NCBI GenBank assembly: GCA_030705695.1
Contig: JAUZPX010000067.1
Location: 1 to 10,383 of the forward strand
DNA from: Bacillota bacterium
Lineage (GTDB): Bacteria > Bacillota > Clostridia > Oscillospirales > Acutalibacteraceae
Reading direction: 5' to 3'
Length of the DNA: 10,383 nucleotides
Below the pieces are notes generated by a model, which searched no databases, had not been told where the DNA came from, and worked only from the letters and a program-made list of their open reading frames with translations. Every line of letters begins with the position of its first letter. The first letter of the stretch is position 1. Shown here piece by piece: positions 6,869 through 10,383 of this stretch. The position numbers and the translations under genes were made by a program.

Positions 6869-7909
6869 TTAAGCTACCGGTTTTACTTTTACAGAAATGT
6901 CAAAAGAGGCGTTTTTTAGTGCATCGCTAAAATTACTTATGGAATTATACTTTGCAGGCTCTTTTTGCAAAAGCAGCTTGCCAAATTCGAAAATATCCGC
7001 GCTGTAATCACCGACAGATTTATTTATTGCTTCCGTTATAAGATTATAAATTCTATTTTGAAATGCATTTCTAACATCATAATCGTAGATTGTTTTTTTT
7101 GTATCAAACGCATTACATTGTGCATTTACATCAATTGTGTAAGTGATTTTTCCATTTATAACGGAAACGGAAACCTTACTTTTTGAATTATCTATATAAC
7201 AAGACATCCCATTACAAACTGTAGCAGCATTATTTGCTTTTCCAAGAATAAACAAAGCCCCGAGAGTTTCGTCATTATTTAAATAGCCTGCAAATTTATT
7301 TTTTGAGAAAACAGCCGTTCCGTCAGTTGTTACATTAGTTATATTCTTCTTTTTTTCTAATGTTAATACAGGAATTCTTGGATCCGACGTCGTATTTCGT
7401 TCTGCGCTGATTATATTTATCAGACTGCTGCGAATAACTCTACCGCTTCTCTCTTCAGCATTAACAAGCAATTCGATACTTTGTGCGCTCTCGGCAGACA
7501 TAATGTCTTGTGCAGGTACTTTGCTAATAAAAACATCAACAGATGACCTTGATTGAAAATATCTTATAAAGAAATTTAACGGATCAGTTAAACTGTTTTT
7601 ACAAGCTTTTTCGCTTAAAATAATAAATAGATTTTGACTGTACAAAAGGCTTTTTCCTGTTTTTTGAACAGCATTTGTCATAGCATCGAGGATTGTTTGA
7701 CCTGTTGCCCCAATCACTATTCCGTTGCTGTTTGCTGCTTCGGATTGCTGCGTGTTCATTGCCTGAATAGAAATGTAATAATTACCGTTTGATATATCAA
7801 TGCCTATTCCCTCGATAATAAGCTTTTCGTCAAGCTTCGTGTCTTGGCCGCAACCTGACGAAAGCAAAAGAGTAACTATTACTAAAATAAATACTATTAC
7901 TCTTTTCAT
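6869..7909 (-). CDS. gerC: Ger(x)C-family spore germination lipoprotein (GerC subunit)
   Basis: GerC-type (GerAC) lipoproteins are the third subunit of spore germinant receptors, anchored on the outer face of the spore inner membrane and needed for the response to nutrients. The 346-residue protein begins with a lipoprotein signal peptide: KR at 2-3, a hydrophobic stretch 4-16, then SSGC with Cys20 as the likely lipidated residue. Ser at -3 of the lipobox is less usual than Leu. GIGIDISNGNYYISIQ (34-49) is typical of the N-terminal domain, and GTAVFSKNKFAGYLNNDETLG (within 197-217) matches the family's central segment before the C-terminal Ger(x)C domain. The ATG overlaps the gerB stop by 1 nt (TAATG), with AAGGTGA (7917-7923) 7 nt upstream, so the two are probably coupled. 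It is slightly shorter than the usual 370-400 residues. The symbol is by family position; the specific germinant is unknown. Confidence 0.92.
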   Translation of the reverse strand: MKRVIVFILVIVTLLLSSGCGQDTKLDEKLIIEGIGIDISNGNYYISIQAMNTQQSEAANSNGIVIGATGQTILDAMTNAVQKTGKSLLYSQNLFIILSEKACKNSLTDPLNFFIRYFQSRSSVDVFISKVPAQDIMSAESAQSIELLVNAEERSGRVIRSSLINIISAERNTTSDPRIPVLTLEKKKNITNVTTDGTAVFSKNKFAGYLNNDETLGALFILGKANNAATVCNGMSCYIDNSKSKVSVSVINGKITYTIDVNAQCNAFDTKKTIYDYDVRNAFQNRIYNLITEAINKSVGDYSADIFEFGKLLLQKEPAKYNSISNFSDALKNASFDISVKVKPVA

Positions 7910-8988
7910 TACTGCATCACCTTTTTTTTGATAATATCTCCTAACAGAGCAAATAATGGAAGCAAAAACGCAGTTAATATAACAAAAGCCAACATTATAT
8001 TTTGATTGAAAATAATACGAATAAGCTCCTTATGAGCTATTGCAAGATTGCAAACAACAAGCACTATGGCAGAATTAATAAGAATAGCGATTTTTCCAGC
8101 ATTTTTTGAAAATATTTTTTCAACGCAAAGTGCCGAAACAAAAATATATACTGATAATTTTATAAACATTCCTGCTGTCCACATGCCGAGATAAAGTCCG
8201 TCAAGCCGCTGTAATACGCCTAAACTTGCCATACTTGTCAAGGTATATACGGGAAAAGGCTGAGTAGAGATATAATCTCCTAAAATTCCGGTCAATAAAA
8301 TAATTACGGCCATTATAAGAAGCGTTGAGGTTGTGTTCCAAATAAAGAAGCCCTTTTTGACTTTTCCCTTGAAATATGGCAATAGCATAGCAATTATAGA
8401 TATATACGAGAAACGTGAGATCATATAGACAGTTCCGTTATTTAAATTATTATAACCATCATAAAACATTGGGCGGAAATTAAGTTTATCGACCTGCGGT
8501 GTAAGAGTGCAAAACAAGAAAATAAATCCAAGGCAAATTAAAAACAAAATAATTCCTGAAGTTCTCGCCAGCGCTTCAAGTCCTTTCCATGCTCCATACG
8601 CAGAAGTAACCAGTACCGCAATCGAAAGTGCTAATATTGAAGTTTTTGGATTCAAAACATCTGTAACAAATAAATCGTAAAGTGAGAGTGAGTATGAACA
8701 GATATAAAGATAATAGACTACATAAATTAAAATTAAAAATGCACTATATTTTCCGAACGAGCTATTAAAAAAGTCATAAATATCGAAATTACTGTTTCGT
8801 TTATACAGAAAGTATATAGGTAATGCCAAAAGGAACGTCAAAAAATAAGAAATCACAGCTGAAATAACAGTATCTCCAACATAATTTACTGATGTAAGAT
8901 ACGTACCAAAATTAATCAATACTACAACTCTGCAAATAAATAACATTACAAACAGCTGTGAAACCGAGATTTTCCCTTTATTTAGCAT
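7909..8988 (-). CDS. gerB: GerB-type spore germination permease-like protein
   Basis: GerB (GerAB) subunits are polytopic inner-membrane proteins of the amino acid/polyamine/organocation transporter superfamily that bind the germinant within the receptor. The 359-residue length is typical. I can see about ten hydrophobic segments, for example near 11-30, 40-62, 82-103, 117-130, 144-161, 187-204, 218-237, 268-288, 299-316 and 330-350. The segment RLDGLYLGMWTAGMFIKLSV (261-280) is the conserved region after an FPVYTL motif (245-250) that marks GerB rather than an ordinary amino acid permease. The start MLNKGKISVSQLF matches the family's usual opening. AGGAG (8997-9001) is 8 nt before the ATG. 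It lies 18 nt after gerA and overlaps gerC by 1 nt. The frame is intact although the upstream gerA is interrupted. Confidence 0.93.
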   Translation of the reverse strand: MLNKGKISVSQLFVMLFICRVVVLINFGTYLTSVNYVGDTVISAVISYFLTFLLALPIYFLYKRNSNFDIYDFFNSSFGKYSAFLILIYVVYYLYICSYSLSLYDLFVTDVLNPKTSILALSIAVLVTSAYGAWKGLEALARTSGIILFLICLGFIFLFCTLTPQVDKLNFRPMFYDGYNNLNNGTVYMISRFSYISIIAMLLPYFKGKVKKGFFIWNTTSTLLIMAVIILLTGILGDYISTQPFPVYTLTSMASLGVLQRLDGLYLGMWTAGMFIKLSVYIFVSALCVEKIFSKNAGKIAILINSAIVLVVCNLAIAHKELIRIIFNQNIMLAFVILTAFLLPLFALLGDIIKKKVMQ

Positions 8989-9006
8989 AAAACATTCTCC
9001 TAACGA

Positions 9007-9759
9007 TTATTGAGGAATATCTTGAAAAACATCTCGTTTTTTAGAAAGCGTTTTCCAGCCTGCCATTATAAAAACATCACGCATACCAAACCAGGAAAAC
9101 GGCGCAATCGGAGCTGTAAAAGGAACTCCAAAGCTTTTTTTGGCGCAGATATTTACAAGTATTGCGCAAAACAGCAATACAATACCCCACAAACCAGCTA
9201 TTCCTCCAATTACAATAAACGCAAGCCTTAAAAATGAAATCGGTGCATATAAATCGGGGATTACATAAGAACATATTGCGGAAATTGCTACAACCATTAA
9301 TGTCGGCGCACCGATAAGTCCTGCGCTTACGGCTGTCTGCCCTATTACAAGCGCTCCCACTATACTTACCGCATGCCCGAGCGGTCTGGGTAAACGCAAA
9401 CCAGCTTCACGCATGATTTCATATAAAAAATGTATTACAAGAACTTCTGGCATGATCGTTAAAGGAGTACTTCCTATTGCGGTTGCAACTTGACCTAACA
9501 GTTTTTCGGGAAAAAGTTCAGGATTATAACTTGCCATTGATACATACAAACCAGGTAAGAAAACAGCGAAGAAAAATGCAAGATACCTAAGCCAACGCGC
9601 AAATGTAGCGTAATATGCCCTATGAGAGTAATCCTCAAGGGTTTGAAAATTCTCAATAAAAAGATGAGGTACAATTAGAACGCTTGGCGTTCCGTCTACA
9701 ATAATCGCAACTCTGCCCTCTGCTATTTTTCCTGCAATAGTGTCCGGGCGCTCTGACAT
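9007..9759 (-). CDS. gerA: GerA-type germinant receptor subunit, membrane domain (downstream part of interrupted gerA)
   Basis: This 250-codon frame is the C-terminal half of a GerA (GerAA) protein, the large integral-membrane subunit of a spore germinant receptor. It starts MSERPDTIAGKIAEGRVAII, the conserved ERPD/EGRVAI segment that in intact GerA proteins is internal, followed by VDGTPSVLIVP. Membrane segments lie near 56-76, 98-116, 131-148, 151-168 and 177-204; EIMREAGLRLPRPLG (114-128) is a strong family signature. It is in the same frame as the upstream part, separated only by TGA GTA GGA. The ATG has AGGA directly abutting it, too close for a normal ribosome binding site. Separate expression would need reinitiation after the TGA or readthrough. 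Otherwise it is the remnant of a gene broken by a nonsense change or a base-call error. Confidence 0.85.
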   Translation of the reverse strand: MSERPDTIAGKIAEGRVAIIVDGTPSVLIVPHLFIENFQTLEDYSHRAYYATFARWLRYLAFFFAVFLPGLYVSMASYNPELFPEKLLGQVATAIGSTPLTIMPEVLVIHFLYEIMREAGLRLPRPLGHAVSIVGALVIGQTAVSAGLIGAPTLMVVAISAICSYVIPDLYAPISFLRLAFIVIGGIAGLWGIVLLFCAILVNICAKKSFGVPFTAPIAPFSWFGMRDVFIMAGWKTLSKKRDVFQDIPQ

Positions 9760-9765
9760 TCCTAC

Positions 9766-9768
9766 TCA
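9766..9768 (-). other. In-frame TGA stop interrupting gerA
   Basis: The minus strand reads TTT TCA TGA GTA GGA ATG TCA GAG, all in one frame, so the two gerA parts differ by a single stop codon rather than a frameshift. The residue spacing on both sides matches intact GerA proteins, with no indel. TGA is used as a normal stop at the end of xseB, and Trp codons checked (last residues of hprK and rapZ) are TGG, so genetic-code reassignment is not supported. Confidence 0.9.
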
Positions 9769-10383
9769 TGAAAAAAGAGAGTAGTCTTTTTTATCTTCCA
9801 AAAACGGCACTAAATATCCAGCTGCCAATGCAGTTTCTGCCGTAAAGTTTTTTAGTCTTGCCTTTACTTCTGCTAAAACTCTTTTAGGTACTTTTTCATC
9901 CAAATAACAAAGACAGATTTCTGTTTTGCTTAACGTCCCGATTGTCATTGTTTCCATGCGGAATTTCGGGTTTTTTATTCTTCGGCGAATAATACTCATA
10001 TTTACTCGGACAGGCTCGACAAGCCCCTCACGGGAACCTCGCTGAACAACCTCCGACTCAGGCTCAGAAACTCCTCGAAAGTTAAATCCCTGAACTCCAA
10101 TGGCAAACATTTTATTGCAACCGTCAACAGCTAAAATAGCGAATCCCGAAAAAGCCATATTTATAGCTTTTTCAAACGTATCTACTTCAACAAGTTCAGC
10201 TATTGACATTACCGACAATTTTATTAATTCAAACAGTTCCTCGCTCGTCTTATAAACAAGCTCTGTATTCATAATTTGATTGATTGCAGTAATTGACAAG
10301 CCTTCTTTATTAACCATGCCTTCAATCGTAATGAGTTCTGCTTTTACAGGCCTTTTTGTACCTATTAAAATTTCACGCAATGA
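9766..10383 (-). CDS. gerA: GerA-type germinant receptor subunit, N-terminal cytosolic domain (5' end beyond window, ends at in-frame TGA)
   Basis: This is the upstream part of the same GerA gene. The frame is open to the right edge (first visible codons Ser-Leu-Arg-Glu-Ile-Leu-Ile-Gly), so a start at the TTG of 10380 would be an artefact. By comparison with the family several tens of N-terminal residues are missing. REILIGTKRPVKAELITIEGMVNK is the typical start of the N-terminal soluble domain. The segment SEPESEVVQRGSREGLVEPV, followed by IIRRRIKNPKF and IGTLSKTEICLCYL, is the GerA hallmark. It ends ...KKDYSLFS-TGA where relatives usually read a Phe-Pro-Gln-like sequence before the ERPD motif. 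Alone it would be a soluble domain lacking any membrane segment. GerA forms the receptor complex with the GerB and GerC encoded next. Confidence 0.85.
   Translation of the reverse strand, partial: SLREILIGTKRPVKAELITIEGMVNKEGLSITAINQIMNTELVYKTSEELFELIKLSVMSIAELVEVDTFEKAINMAFSGFAILAVDGCNKMFAIGVQGFNFRGVSEPESEVVQRGSREGLVEPVRVNMSIIRRRIKNPKFRMETMTIGTLSKTEICLCYLDEKVPKRVLAEVKARLKNFTAETALAAGYLVPFLEDKKDYSLFS

Noticed and set aside
9077..9274. Alternative minus-strand frame within the gerA membrane domain
   Set aside because: It is an out-of-frame shadow of the GerA coding frame, Cys/aromatic-rich with no recognisable motif.
9700..9768. Selenocysteine or reassigned-TGA reading of the gerA stop
   Set aside because: I see no clear stem-loop just downstream of the TGA of the kind a bacterial selenocysteine element needs, GerA proteins are not known selenoproteins, and TGA serves as a real stop at the end of xseB (another TGA follows two codons later in that frame).
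10378..10380. TTG at 10380 as the gerA start codon
   Set aside because: The frame stays open to the window edge and family members have further N-terminal residues before the REFLIG-like motif, so the true start is outside the window.

Overview
The window is AT-rich (roughly 35-40% G+C by eye) and tightly packed, with every supported gene on the minus strand, so transcription runs from the right end to the left. Three things point to an endospore-forming member of the Firmicutes, most likely a Clostridia-type lineage: a GerA-GerB-GerC spore germinant-receptor operon, HPr kinase/phosphorylase, and a whiA/rapZ/murB cluster. No species is claimed. Purine-rich Shine-Dalgarno sequences and sigma-A-like promoters fit this.

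Right block (10383 to 6869): a gerA-gerB-gerC operon. gerA runs off the right edge, so its N-terminus is missing. It is also interrupted by an in-frame TGA (9766-9768) exactly between its cytosolic N-terminal domain and its membrane domain. gerB (permease-like) and gerC (lipoprotein) are intact and overlap by 1 nt. The receptor would sit in the inner membrane of the spore and respond to germinants.

Middle block (6767 to 1169): hprK, a PHP-family phosphatase, murB, rapZ, whiA, xseB and ispA. Spacers are 4-38 nt, and xseB and ispA overlap. A sigma-A-like promoter lies just upstream of hprK. The block combines carbon catabolite control (HprK), peptidoglycan precursor synthesis (MurB), P-loop signalling (RapZ), a division/sporulation-linked DNA-binding protein (WhiA), an exonuclease VII small subunit and prenyl diphosphate synthesis. 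Compared with the usual Firmicutes arrangement, yvcK is absent between rapZ and whiA, and xseA is absent before xseB.

Left block (1091 to 1): dxs, the first enzyme of the MEP isoprenoid pathway, cut by the left edge after 363 complete codons. It has its own well-formed extended -10 promoter in the 77-nt spacer after ispA. IspA and Dxs together link MEP-pathway entry to prenyl chain elongation.

No gene-free stretch exceeds about 100 nt. I saw no tRNA, rRNA, CRISPR array, insertion sequence, riboswitch or convincing intrinsic terminator. I found no new multi-gene system. The most unusual feature is the in-frame stop in gerA.
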